DNA of 64,000 nt from Pseudomonadota bacterium. Its GTDB lineage: Bacteria; Pseudomonadota; Gammaproteobacteria; Ga0077536. The notes beneath the pieces were generated by a model. That model was not told where the DNA came from, searched no databases, and saw nothing but the letters and a program-made list of their open reading frames with translations. Position 1 is the first letter of the stretch, and each line of letters starts with the position of its first letter. Of this stretch, positions 51,553 to 60,054 are shown one piece after another. The stretch lies in the NCBI GenBank assembly GCA_016719885.1, contig JADJYF010000015.1:1-64000 (forward strand), in the 5' to 3' direction. The position numbers and the translations under genes are program-made.

Positions 51553-51565
51553 GACAGGGACGCGC

Positions 51566-53605
51566 CTACTTGACCCGTTGCCCGGCCTCGGCGCCGCTGT
51601 CGACGCCCAGCAGGAACAGGTCCGAGCCACCGGGACCGGCGGCCAGCACCATGCCCTCCGAGATCCCGAAACGCATCTTGCGCGGCGCGAGGTTGGCGAC
51701 CATCACCACGTGGCGCCCGACCAGGGTTTCCGGTGCATAAGCAGCCTTGATGCCGGCGAACACGTTACGCTGCTCGGTGCCGATGTCGAGCGTGAGCTGC
51801 ACGAGCTTGTCGGCGCCTTCGACGGCCTTGGCCTCGACCACCCGCGCGATGCGCAAATCGACCTTGGCGAAGTCTTCGATGCTGATGGTGCCGACTTCGC
51901 TTGCGGCCTCGCTCTTGGCCGGCGCTTCGCTCTTGGCCGGTGCGCTGGCCTTGGACGGCTGTGCTTCTTTGCTTGCTTCCACCATGAGATTGATCTTCTC
52001 CCGTTCAACACGCTGCATGAGCGGTTCGAATTTGTTGATGCTGGCGCCGAGTGGCACGCTGTTGACGTCGGCCCAGGTCAGCGTCGCGCCGCCGAGGAAG
52101 GCTTCGGCGCGCGCCGCGGTGGCGGGCAGCACCGGTTTCAGATAGATGAGCAGGATGCGGAACAGGAAGATGCCCATGCTGCATACCGCCTGCAGTTCGG
52201 CATCGCGCGCGCTGTCCTTGGCGATGACCCACGGCGCGCGCCGGTCGATGTACTGGTTGGCGCGGTCGGCGAGCGCCATGATGTCACGCATCGCACGGCT
52301 GAATTCGCGCGCCTCATAGCAGCCGGCAATGCCGTCCGCCGCGGCCGTGAGTTCGGCCACGAGTTCGGCGTCGTCCAGACTAGCGGCCAGGCGGCCGTCG
52401 AAACGCTTGGTGATGAAGCCCGCGCAGCGGCTCGCGATGTTGACTATCTTGCCGACCAGGTCGGCGTTGACGCGCGCCTCGAAGTCCTCGAGGTTGAGGT
52501 CGATGTCCTCGATGGCCGAGCCGAGCTTGGCCGCGAAGTAGTAGCGCAGGTATTCCGGGTTGAGATGGTCGAGATAGGTGCGCGCGGTGATGAAGGTGCC
52601 GCGCGACTTCGACATCTTCAAACCATCGACCGTCAGGAATCCGTGCACGAACACATTGCTGGGCAGGCGAAAGCCGGCGCCCTTCAGCATCGCCGGCCAG
52701 AACAATGTATGGAAATACATGATGTCCTTGCCGATGAAGTGATAGAGCTCGGTGGGGCTGTCCGCGCCGACGAAATGCTCGAAGTCGACGCCGCTGCGCG
52801 CGCAGAAATTCTTGAAGCTCGCGAAGTAGCCGATGGGCGCATCCAGCCACACGTAGAAATACTTGCCCGGATGATCCGGGATCTCGAAGCCGAAATAGGG
52901 CGCGTCGCGCGAGATGTCCCAATCCTGCAGCCCCGCCTCGAACCACTCGTTGAGCTTGTTGACGATGCCGCTCTGCAGGTCGTTGTCGGTGAGCCAGCCG
53001 CGCAGCACGTCCTCGAACGCGCCGAGACGGAAGAACAGGTGCTCCGACTCCTTCAGTTCGGGCGTGACGCCGGACAGCGCCGACACCGCGTCGATGAGAT
53101 CGGTCGGTGCGTAGGTCGCGCCGCATACTTCGCACGAATCGCCGTACTGGTCGGCCGATTTGCACTTCGGGCAGGTGCCGCGAATGAAGCGGTCCGGCAG
53201 GAACATCTGCTTGACCGGGTCGAAGGCCTGGCGGATGGCGCGCTTGGCGATGTAGCCACCGTCGCGCAGTCGCGTGTAGATGGTCTCGGCGATAGCGCGG
53301 TTTTCCGGCGAGTGGGTCGAGTAGTAGTTGTCGAAGGCGATGCCGAAATCGGCGAAGTCGCGCTGGTGCGCCGCGCCGATGCGGGCAATCAATTGTTCAG
53401 GGCTGATGCCCTCCTGCTCGGCGCGCAGCATGATGGGCGTGCCGTGGGCATCGTCGGCGCACACGTAATGACATTCATGGCCGCGCAGTTTCTGAAAGCG
53501 CACCCAGATGTCGGTCTGGATGTATTCGACCAGGTGCCCGATGTGGATGGGTCCATTGGCATAAGGCAGGGCACTGGTGACCAGGATCTGGCGTGTGGCG
53601 GTCAT
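51566..53605 (-). CDS. metG: Methionyl-tRNA synthetase
   Basis: 679 residues. Class I motifs HIGH (NGPIHIGHLVEYIQ) and KMSKS (GLKMSKSRGTF); a zinc knuckle with CPKCKS and CEVCGATY; and a C-terminal tRNA-binding domain (FAKVDLRIARVVEAKAVEGA). A low-complexity Ala/Lys/Ser linker (SKASAPAKSEAPAKSEAASE) joins the last domain. Divergent from mrp, with 102 bases between, as in many Gammaproteobacteria. Confidence 0.97.
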   Translation of the reverse strand: MTATRQILVTSALPYANGPIHIGHLVEYIQTDIWVRFQKLRGHECHYVCADDAHGTPIMLRAEQEGISPEQLIARIGAAHQRDFADFGIAFDNYYSTHSPENRAIAETIYTRLRDGGYIAKRAIRQAFDPVKQMFLPDRFIRGTCPKCKSADQYGDSCEVCGATYAPTDLIDAVSALSGVTPELKESEHLFFRLGAFEDVLRGWLTDNDLQSGIVNKLNEWFEAGLQDWDISRDAPYFGFEIPDHPGKYFYVWLDAPIGYFASFKNFCARSGVDFEHFVGADSPTELYHFIGKDIMYFHTLFWPAMLKGAGFRLPSNVFVHGFLTVDGLKMSKSRGTFITARTYLDHLNPEYLRYYFAAKLGSAIEDIDLNLEDFEARVNADLVGKIVNIASRCAGFITKRFDGRLAASLDDAELVAELTAAADGIAGCYEAREFSRAMRDIMALADRANQYIDRRAPWVIAKDSARDAELQAVCSMGIFLFRILLIYLKPVLPATAARAEAFLGGATLTWADVNSVPLGASINKFEPLMQRVEREKINLMVEASKEAQPSKASAPAKSEAPAKSEAASEVGTISIEDFAKVDLRIARVVEAKAVEGADKLVQLTLDIGTEQRNVFAGIKAAYAPETLVGRHVVMVANLAPRKMRFGISEGMVLAAGPGGSDLFLLGVDSGAEAGQRVK

Positions 53606-53673
53606 AGCCTCTCGGTTCGCAGGGAAATGAGCCGGGAATTATAGGGTTCGACGACGGGCACGGCCATTGCTGG

Positions 53674-53681
53674 TATAGAAT
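53674..53681 (+). promoter_or_regulatory. -10 element of mrp
   Basis: GGTATAGAATGCGG contains overlapping -10 hexamers TATAGA (53674) and TAGAAT (53676), 26 bases before the mrp ATG. No clear -35 is visible. Confidence 0.4.
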
Positions 53682-53707
53682 GCGGCCCTCTCGCGAAAGT
53701 CACCGCC

Positions 53708-54790
53708 ATGAATCACACAGAAGAAACCATACGCGCCGCCCTCGGCACCGACATCGACCCTTATCTCGGCCAGGACCTGGTGAAAGCCGGCGCCGTGGTC
53801 GCCATCGACACCGCCGTCTCGCCGCCGCGGGTCAAGCTGGAACTCGGCTTCCCGGTCGCGCGCTACGCGGCCGAACTGGAGCAGCGCCTGCGCGGTGTGC
53901 TGGACAAGGCCGGCCTCGCGGCGGATTTCGACATCAGCGCGAAAATCGTCGCGCGCGAAGTGCAGAAAGGCACCAAGCCGCTGCCCCAGGTCCGCAACAT
54001 CATTGCCATCGCCTCGGGCAAGGGCGGCGTCGGCAAGTCCACCACCGCCGCCAACCTGGCGCTGGCCCTGCAGCAGGAAGGCGGCAAGGTCGGCGTGCTC
54101 GACGCCGACATCTACGGCCCCAGCCAGACGCGCATGCTGGCCAGCGGCGGGCGTCCCGAGAGCCGCGACGGCAAGTCCATGGAGCCGCGCGTCAGCTACG
54201 GCCTGCAGACGATTTCCATCGGCAACCTCATCGAAGAAGACACGCCCATGATCTGGCGCGGTCCGATGGTGACCGGCGCGCTGGAACAACTGCTTTCCGA
54301 CACCAATTGGCACGACCTCGATTACCTGGTCATCGACCTGCCGCCCGGCACGGGCGACATCCAGCTGACCCTGTGCCAGAAGATCCCGGTATCGGGCGCC
54401 GTGATCGTGACCACCCCGCAGGACATCGCCCTGCTCGACGCGCGCAAGGCGCTCAAGATGTTCGAAAAGGTCAACGTGCCGGTGCTCGGCATCGTCGAGA
54501 ACATGAGCGTGCACATCTGCAGCAACTGCGGCCACGCCGAGCACATCTTCGGTACCGGCGGCGGCCAATCGATGGCGACACAGTACGGGGTAGACCTGAT
54601 CGGGTCCCTGCCGCTCGACATCGCCATCCGTGAAGGCGTGGACAATGGCCGCCCGACGGTCGCCATCGCGCCGGACTCGCAGGTCGCCGGCATGTATCGC
54701 GAAATAGCGCGGCGCGTGGCCGCCAAGCTGGCGCTACGGGCGCGCGACTTCTCGGCGAAATTCCCCAAGATCGTCATTCAAAACACTTAG
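53708..54790 (+). CDS. apbC: Iron-sulfur cluster carrier Mrp/ApbC
   Basis: 360 residues. A short N-terminal MIP18-like domain (residues 1-80) precedes a P-loop NTPase with the deviant Walker A ASGKGGVGKSTTAANLALAL, then LDADIYGPSQTRML and VIDLPPGTGDIQLT. The cluster-binding C-x2-C is HICSNCGHAE. It carries and transfers [4Fe-4S] clusters. dcd follows after 33 bases. Confidence 0.94.
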   Translation: MNHTEETIRAALGTDIDPYLGQDLVKAGAVVAIDTAVSPPRVKLELGFPVARYAAELEQRLRGVLDKAGLAADFDISAKIVAREVQKGTKPLPQVRNIIAIASGKGGVGKSTTAANLALALQQEGGKVGVLDADIYGPSQTRMLASGGRPESRDGKSMEPRVSYGLQTISIGNLIEEDTPMIWRGPMVTGALEQLLSDTNWHDLDYLVIDLPPGTGDIQLTLCQKIPVSGAVIVTTPQDIALLDARKALKMFEKVNVPVLGIVENMSVHICSNCGHAEHIFGTGGGQSMATQYGVDLIGSLPLDIAIREGVDNGRPTVAIAPDSQVAGMYREIARRVAAKLALRARDFSAKFPKIVIQNT

Positions 54791-54823
54791 AACAGCGCGA
54801 AGCGCGAGCGGAGACCAACGGCT

Positions 54824-55390
54824 ATGCCGGTCAAATCGGATGCCTGGATCAGGCGCATGGCGGCTTCTCATGGATTGATTGAGCCGTTCGAGCCCAACCA
54901 GGTCAGGGAAGTCGCAGGGCACAAGGTGATTTCCTTCGGCACTTCGAGCTATGGCTACGATCTGCGCTGCGCGCCCGAGTTCAAGATCTTCACCAACATC
55001 AACGCCACCATCGTCGATCCGAAGAATTTCGATTCGGCGAGCTTCGTCGATGTGCACAGCGACGTGTGCGTGATCCCGCCCAACTCTTTCGCCCTGGCGC
55101 GCACCGTCGAGTATTTCCGCATACCGCGCGACATCCTCACCATCTGCCTCGGCAAGTCGACTTACGCGCGCTGCGGCATCATCGTCAACGTCACGCCGCT
55201 GGAACCGGAATGGGAAGGGCATGTGACGCTGGAGTTCTCCAACACCACGCCGCTGCCCGCCAAGATCTACGCCAACGAAGGCGTGGCGCAGGTCATCTTC
55301 CTGCAGTCGGATGAACCCTGCGAAGTGTCCTACCGCGATCGCGGCGGCAAGTACCAGGGTCAGCTGGGCGTGACGCTGCCGCGCGCCTGA
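54824..55390 (+). CDS. dcd: dCTP deaminase
   Basis: 188 residues, standard length. Signatures SFGTSSYGYDLRCAPEF, LGKSTYARCGIIVNVTPLEP and HVTLEFSNTTPLPAKIYANE (with the catalytic glutamate). Converts dCTP to dUTP for dTMP synthesis. Converges on the PilZ gene with 6 bases between stops. Confidence 0.96.
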   Translation: MPVKSDAWIRRMAASHGLIEPFEPNQVREVAGHKVISFGTSSYGYDLRCAPEFKIFTNINATIVDPKNFDSASFVDVHSDVCVIPPNSFALARTVEYFRIPRDILTICLGKSTYARCGIIVNVTPLEPEWEGHVTLEFSNTTPLPAKIYANEGVAQVIFLQSDEPCEVSYRDRGGKYQGQLGVTLPRA

Positions 55391-55396
55391 GCGCTG

Positions 55397-55987
55397 CTAG
55401 CGGCCCTTGTGGCCGTCACGCTCGTCGCGCAGGCGTTGCGCCTGTTTGCGCAGCACATGGCTGGTCAGGGCGTCGCGGTCCGCTTCGCGCAGGGACTCGA
55501 ACTCGATACCAATCTCGTATTGCTCGCCGCGCCGGCGAACGTCGGTCACGCGCCCGATGGCGCGCAGGGCGTGATTGGCCGGCAACAGCACGAGGTCGAT
55601 GAGCAGTCGAGTGCCGGCCGCCATCGCCTCGGCGGCGCGCAAGGCCAGACCGCCACCGCTCAGGTTCACCGCGCGCGGCTGATGCTCGTCGCCGGCCTCG
55701 CCGACGCCCGCCCCCGGTGCGAGGGTCGTGGCGGCGGCCAGCAAGCCCAGTTTGCGATTGAGGATGTCGATGGCCTCGGCCAGCGCGCGACTTTCGCGCC
55801 GCAGCGCCGGCATCATCTCGGCGAGGCGCGCGTCCAGGGGTTCGAGGGCGGTGCGCAGGTTGTCCGCCTCGAGCTGATGCGCGGCAAGTTCGGCGCGCGC
55901 GCCGTCGAGTTCCGGCTCGGCGAGGCCGCGGTATTTGATCAAGGCGCTGTCGTCGATGCGAAAGTAACGGCGTCGCTCTGTACTCAT
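55397..55987 (-). CDS. PilZ-domain protein with inserted coiled coil
   Basis: 196 residues. The c-di-GMP motif R-x3-R is at the very N-terminus (RRRYFRIDD, residues 5-13), and the second motif, N-x-S-x-x-G (AVNLSGGGLAL), is at residue 108. Between them lies a roughly 70-residue helical, Leu/Glu-rich segment (about 27-95) that should form a coiled coil. A normal PilZ domain has these motifs only about 20-35 residues apart, so the barrel is either split by an insertion or the N-terminal arginine motif is presented separately. Probably a c-di-GMP receptor. Confidence 0.85.
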   Translation of the reverse strand: MSTERRRYFRIDDSALIKYRGLAEPELDGARAELAAHQLEADNLRTALEPLDARLAEMMPALRRESRALAEAIDILNRKLGLLAAATTLAPGAGVGEAGDEHQPRAVNLSGGGLALRAAEAMAAGTRLLIDLVLLPANHALRAIGRVTDVRRRGEQYEIGIEFESLREADRDALTSHVLRKQAQRLRDERDGHKGR

Positions 55988-56050
55988 GGAACACTCTCGT
56001 GGATTGCTGCCCGGGGCCTGCGCTCGCGAACGGGGTCGGCACCGCGCTGT

Positions 56051-56056
56051 TATACT
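56051..56056 (+). promoter_or_regulatory. -10 element of cysG
   Basis: TATACT, 5 of 6 matches to consensus, 40 bases before the cysG ATG. No convincing -35 at 16-18 bases. Confidence 0.35.
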
Positions 56057-56095
56057 GCCACGACCTGACGTTCGGCTGGCCCGCTTCGAATCGCG

Positions 56096-57499
56096 ATGGA
56101 TTTCCTGCCCGTTTTTCTGACCCTGCGCGAGCGTCGCTGCGTGGTGGTGGGCGGCGGCCATATCGCCGAACGTAAACTCGCCCTGCTGCTGCGTGCCGGC
56201 GCCCGGGTCGAGGTGGTGGCGCCGACCTTGAGCGATGAGCTGTTGCGCCTCGCCGCGGCCGGACACATCACCACCCGCCAGCGGGCCTTCGTGGATGCCG
56301 ACGTCGACGGCGCGGCGCTGGTGATTGCCGCGACCGATGCGCCCGGCGTCAACGAGCAGGTGGCGGCCGCGGCGCGCCGTCTGAACGTGCCGGTCAACGT
56401 GGTCGATCAGCCCGAGGTCGGCAACGTGGTGATGCCTTCCATCGTCGACCGCTCGCCGGTGGTGATTGCCATCGGCACCGGCGGCAATGCACCGGTGCTG
56501 GCGCGCATGCTGCGCGCCAAGCTCGAATCGCTGATTCCGCAAGCCTACGGCGAACTCGCGAGCCTGCTCGGCAGCCTGCGCGAACGGGTGCGCAGCGCCG
56601 TGCCCGACGGCGTGGCGCGCCGGCGCTTCTGGGAGCGCACGCTCGATGGCCCCGCCGCCGAAATGATCTTCGCCGGACGGCGCGCCGAGGCGCTGGCCAG
56701 CATCGAGCGCGGACTGGCCGCGGTCGATACCGAGCGCCCGCCCGAGGGCGAGGTGTACCTCATCGGCACCGGTCCCGGCGACCCCGACCTGCTGACGTTT
56801 CGCGCCCTGCGCCTCATGCAGAACGCCGACGTGGTGGTCTACGACCGCCTGATCGGCGACACCATTGTCGACCTGTGCCGACGCGACGCCGAGCGCATCT
56901 ATGTCGGCAAGTCGCGCGATCGGCACGCGATGCCGCAAGCGGAAATCAACCAGCTGCTGGTGCGCCTGGCCAAGGCCGGCAAGCGTGCCGCGCGCCTCAA
57001 GGGCGGCGACCCGTTCGTGTTCGGGCGCGGCGGCGAGGAGATCGAGGACTTGGCCGCCGCCGGCGTGGCCTTCCAGGTGGTGCCCGGCATCACCGCGGCC
57101 TTGGGCTGCGCGGCCTACGCCGGCATTCCCCTCACCCACCGCGATCTCGCCCACAGCTGCGCGTTCGTCACCGGCCATCACCGCGCCGACGGCGGCGAGC
57201 CCGACTGGGCGGGCCTGGTGCGGCCGCACCAGACGCTGGTGTTCTACATGGGGGCGTCGAACCTCGACGCCATCTGCGCGAGTCTCGTCGCCGCCGGCAT
57301 GGACAGCGCCATGCCGGCGGCGGTGGTGGAGCGCGGCACGACCCTCGCCCAGCGCGTCGTCACCGGCACGCTCGACAGCTTGCCGGCGCTGGTGCGGGCG
57401 GCCGGCTGTCAGTCGCCGCTGCTGATCATCGTCGGCGCGGTGGTCGGCCTGCGCGACCGCCTCAAATGGTTCGAACAGGCCATCACGCTCAGGCTTTAG
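56096..57499 (+). CDS. cysG: Siroheme synthase, trifunctional CysG
   Basis: 467 residues. The N-terminal third is the dehydrogenase/ferrochelatase: VVVGGGHIAERKLALLLRAG and NVVDQPEVGNVVMPSIVDRS. The C-terminal two thirds are uroporphyrinogen III methyltransferase: VYLIGTGPGDPDLLTFRALR, RLKGGDPFVFGRGGEE and PGITAALGCAAYAGIPLTHR. It makes siroheme for sulfite or nitrite reductase. Its last 11 bases overlap the end of msrB on the other strand. Confidence 0.96.
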   Translation: MDFLPVFLTLRERRCVVVGGGHIAERKLALLLRAGARVEVVAPTLSDELLRLAAAGHITTRQRAFVDADVDGAALVIAATDAPGVNEQVAAAARRLNVPVNVVDQPEVGNVVMPSIVDRSPVVIAIGTGGNAPVLARMLRAKLESLIPQAYGELASLLGSLRERVRSAVPDGVARRRFWERTLDGPAAEMIFAGRRAEALASIERGLAAVDTERPPEGEVYLIGTGPGDPDLLTFRALRLMQNADVVVYDRLIGDTIVDLCRRDAERIYVGKSRDRHAMPQAEINQLLVRLAKAGKRAARLKGGDPFVFGRGGEEIEDLAAAGVAFQVVPGITAALGCAAYAGIPLTHRDLAHSCAFVTGHHRADGGEPDWAGLVRPHQTLVFYMGASNLDAICASLVAAGMDSAMPAAVVERGTTLAQRVVTGTLDSLPALVRAAGCQSPLLIIVGAVVGLRDRLKWFEQAITLRL

Positions 57500-57884
57500 G
57501 GTCGAACTTCAGCGACACCGAATTGATGCAATAGCGCTTGTAGGTGGGGCGCGGACCGTCATCGAAGACGTGCCCCAAATGCGCATCGCAGGCCGCGCAT
57601 GTCACTTCGGTACGCACCATGCCGTGGCTGTGGTCGGAGTGCAGATGCAGGCGGCCCTCGTCGACACCCTGCCAGAAACTCGGCCAGCCCGAGCCCGAAT
57701 CGTACTTGTGCTCGGAACTGAACAGTTCGGCGTCACAGCACACGCAGCGATAGATGCCGTCATCCTTGAGCTTGTAATAACGACCGCTGAAAGGCGGCTC
57801 GGTGGCCTGCTGGCGACACACGGCGAACTCGTCGGCGGACAGCGTTTCGCGCCACTGCTGCTCGGTCTTGGTGATCTTGCTCAT
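57489..57884 (-). CDS. msrB: Methionine-R-sulfoxide reductase B
   Basis: 131 residues. Zinc cysteines CVCC (YRCVCCDAELF) and CAAC (VTCAACDAHLGHVF), and the catalytic cysteine in KRYCINSVSLKF; GSGWPSFWQ is the family signature. Repairs oxidised methionine. Convergent with, and overlapping, cysG by 11 bases. Confidence 0.96.
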   Translation of the reverse strand: MSKITKTEQQWRETLSADEFAVCRQQATEPPFSGRYYKLKDDGIYRCVCCDAELFSSEHKYDSGSGWPSFWQGVDEGRLHLHSDHSHGMVRTEVTCAACDAHLGHVFDDGPRPTYKRYCINSVSLKFDPKA

Positions 57885-57986
57885 GATGATTCATGCCTCG
57901 TGACGGTTGGCAGGGTCGAAGGTGACGGGCGGTTCGACGCATGCGCGAGGCACGGCCCGACCGTTCCCGGCCCCAGACGGAGGCGC

Positions 57987-57992
57987 TATGAT
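57987..57992 (+). promoter_or_regulatory. Possible -10 element of the response regulator gene
   Basis: TATGAT within GCTATGATAAGACC, about 105 bases before the start codon. An A-rich tract (58011-58022) follows. No clear -35, so only a candidate. Confidence 0.3.
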
Positions 57993-58097
57993 AAGACCGT
58001 TCTTGACCCTAAAAAAATAAAGATTCCTGCGCGCCGGCCGCCAAGGAGTCTGCGCCGCCCAGACCGCCGCACAGAACCGACAGCCAGGAGAAGTCAT

Positions 58098-58790
58098 GTG
58101 AGGGTCGCACTGCTGGAAGATGATCAGGACCAAGCCGCCTTGTTCGCCGAATGGCTGAAGGCCGCGGGTCACACCTGCGAACACTTCGATACCGGTAAGG
58201 CTTTCGTGCGCAACATCAAGCACGACAGCTACGACGCGCTGATCCTCGACTGGATGGTGCCGGACATGGACGGTTTCGAAGTGCTGCGCTGGGTGCGCGA
58301 GAATTTCGACTGGCCGATCCCGGTGGTATTCGTCACCGCCAAGGACGAGGAAGACGACATCGTGCGTGCCCTCGAGGAAGGCGCGGACGACTACGTGGTC
58401 AAACCCGCCAAGCAGCGTGAACTGGTGGCGCGCATCACCGCCGTGGTGCGTCGCGCCGCCAGCGTCGACGACGCGCAGACCACCATCGAATACGACCCCT
58501 TCCTGATCGATCTTGGCAATCACCAGATCCAGCGCGGCGGCGAGCGCATCGAAGTCACGCAGAAGGAATACGAGTTGATCGTGTTCCTGTTCCGCAACAT
58601 CGGCCGTGTGCTGTCACGCGCCCACATCCTGGAAAGCGTGTGGGGCCGCAATCCCGACATCAACACCCGCACCGTCGATACGCACGTCAGCCGCATCCGT
58701 TCCAAGCTCGCGCTGGCGCCGGATACCGGTTGGAAGCTGTCCTCGATCTACCAGCACGGTTACCGGCTGGAGAAAACCGCCGTCAACTGA
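58098..58790 (+). CDS. OmpR/PhoB-family response regulator
   Basis: 230 residues. The receiver domain has the acidic pair LEDDQDQ, the phosphoacceptor aspartate in LILDWMVPDMDG, threonine in VFVTAKDEED and lysine in VVKPAKQ. The winged-helix DNA-binding domain ends TVDTHVSRIRSKL. The start is GTG at 58098 with AGGAG 5-9 bases upstream. No cognate histidine kinase is adjacent. Confidence 0.93.
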   Translation: MRVALLEDDQDQAALFAEWLKAAGHTCEHFDTGKAFVRNIKHDSYDALILDWMVPDMDGFEVLRWVRENFDWPIPVVFVTAKDEEDDIVRALEEGADDYVVKPAKQRELVARITAVVRRAASVDDAQTTIEYDPFLIDLGNHQIQRGGERIEVTQKEYELIVFLFRNIGRVLSRAHILESVWGRNPDINTRTVDTHVSRIRSKLALAPDTGWKLSSIYQHGYRLEKTAVN

Positions 58791-58835
58791 CGCCCCCTCC
58801 CCGTGCCTCGTGCACGGCTCGCACGAACACCGGGC

Positions 58836-58896
58836 AAAAAAAAGCTCGGTGTGCGCCCTGGGGTTTGGGGGGAGGGAGGTCGGGCGACCACCGAGC
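58836..58896 (-). terminator. Rho-independent terminator of the ROK kinase gene, with G-quadruplex motif on the plus strand
   Basis: On the minus strand a perfect 8-bp stem GCTCGGTG / CACCGAGC is followed directly by eight T residues (the A-run at 58836-58843). It lies about 145 bases past the stop of the ROK gene. The 37-base loop is C-rich on that strand. On the plus strand the same loop holds four G-runs (58860-58863, 58867-58872, 58874-58876, 58882-58884), a classic quadruplex pattern in the 3' untranslated region of the response regulator mRNA. Confidence 0.65.
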
Positions 58897-59041
58897 ACGT
58901 CAAGCGGGGACTGGTTGAGGGTCTACCCGAGACTTGTTTTGGAGTCTAGAAGCCGCTCGGAGTGGCTGCTGTGAATCCGGTCACAGATGCCCGGGACGCG
59001 TTTTGCGAGCGCAAGAACGGCACATGAGGGCACGCATCGCC

Positions 59042-59959
59042 TCAGCGAAATACCGCCGCCTCGGCCTTCGACCACAACCACGCCGCGCCTCGTACACCGC
59101 TGCTGTCGCCATGCCTGGCAATCACCACGCGACTTTCGAATTCAGGCCCGAACACGTAGGGCGGCAAGCGACGGCTGACATCGGACGCGATGTCCGGCAG
59201 GTTCGACAAGCCGCCGCCCAGCACGATGACCTCGGGATCGAAAACGTTGACGATGGTGCCAAGCGCGAAAGCCAGTTGGTCACGATGTGTTTCCAGCGCC
59301 TGCCGTGCCTGCACCTCGCCCGCGGCGGCGGCGTCGGCGATGGCCTGCGCGGTGACGCACTGGCGCGGACCCAGGACGTTGTAGGTATGGGTCAGGCCCG
59401 GTCCCGACAGGAAGGTCTCGATGCAGTCCGCGCGACCACAATAGCAGGGCCGTGGCGGCTCACCGTGCCGCGGCCACGGCGCGGGATTGTGGCCCCACTC
59501 ACCGGCAATGCCGTTGGCGCCACGGATGGCGGCGCCGTTGATGAACAGTCCGCCGCCGCAGCCGGTGCCGATGATTACGCCGAACACGCTGTGCGCGCCG
59601 GCGGCAGCGCCATCAGCGGCTTCCGACACCACGAAACAGTTGGCGTCGTTCTCGAGTCGCACCGGACGCGCCAGTCGTCGCGCGAGATCGGCTTCGAGCG
59701 GATTCCCTATCAAGCATACGGTATTGGCATTCTTGACCAAGCCGCTGGCCGGTGAGGCCGCGCCCGGAATCGCGACACCCACCGTGCCGCGCGCGCCGAG
59801 ACTGCGCTCGGCATCGAGCACCAGGCGCGCAATCGCATCGCAGATGGCGGCGTAATCATGGCGTGGGGTGGGCACGCGCTCGCGCAGGATGATGTCGTCA
59901 TCGTCGCCGAGCACCGCGATTTCGATTTTAGTTCCCCCCAGGTCGATGCCTGTTCGCAT
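59042..59959 (-). CDS. ROK-family sugar kinase
   Basis: 305 residues. N-terminal ATP loop GIDLGGTKIEIAVL, ROK signature region FGVIIGTGCGGGLFINGA, catalytic aspartate in RLENDANCF, and the zinc site GHNP ... CYCGRADCIETFLSG. Members phosphorylate fructose, glucose, mannose or N-acetylglucosamine; the specificity is not clear, though the sequence resembles fructokinase/GlcNAc kinase types. ATG at 59959 starts exactly at the ATP-binding motif. Confidence 0.9.
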   Translation of the reverse strand: MRTGIDLGGTKIEIAVLGDDDDIILRERVPTPRHDYAAICDAIARLVLDAERSLGARGTVGVAIPGAASPASGLVKNANTVCLIGNPLEADLARRLARPVRLENDANCFVVSEAADGAAAGAHSVFGVIIGTGCGGGLFINGAAIRGANGIAGEWGHNPAPWPRHGEPPRPCYCGRADCIETFLSGPGLTHTYNVLGPRQCVTAQAIADAAAAGEVQARQALETHRDQLAFALGTIVNVFDPEVIVLGGGLSNLPDIASDVSRRLPPYVFGPEFESRVVIARHGDSSGVRGAAWLWSKAEAAVFR

Positions 59960-59982
59960 GCGTCCACCTCGCGCTCGCCGCT

Positions 59983-60011
59983 TTGGCACCCTTGCCATGC
60001 TACTGTAGAAT
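59983..60011 (+). promoter_or_regulatory. sigma70 promoter of ispG
   Basis: -35 TTGGCA (59983-59988), 17-base spacer, -10 TAGAAT (60006-60011), about 44 bases before the ispG ATG. It lies in the short divergent gap with the ROK gene. Confidence 0.7.
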
Positions 60012-60054
60012 TTCCGCCGCCGTTCGCATCCACGCCACCAAGCAGAGTCTCATC

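Noticed and set aside
51533..53644. A 703-codon plus-strand open frame.
   Set aside because: Antisense to metG and the end of rnfB; metG has complete HIGH and KMSKS motifs, so the antisense frame is not a gene.
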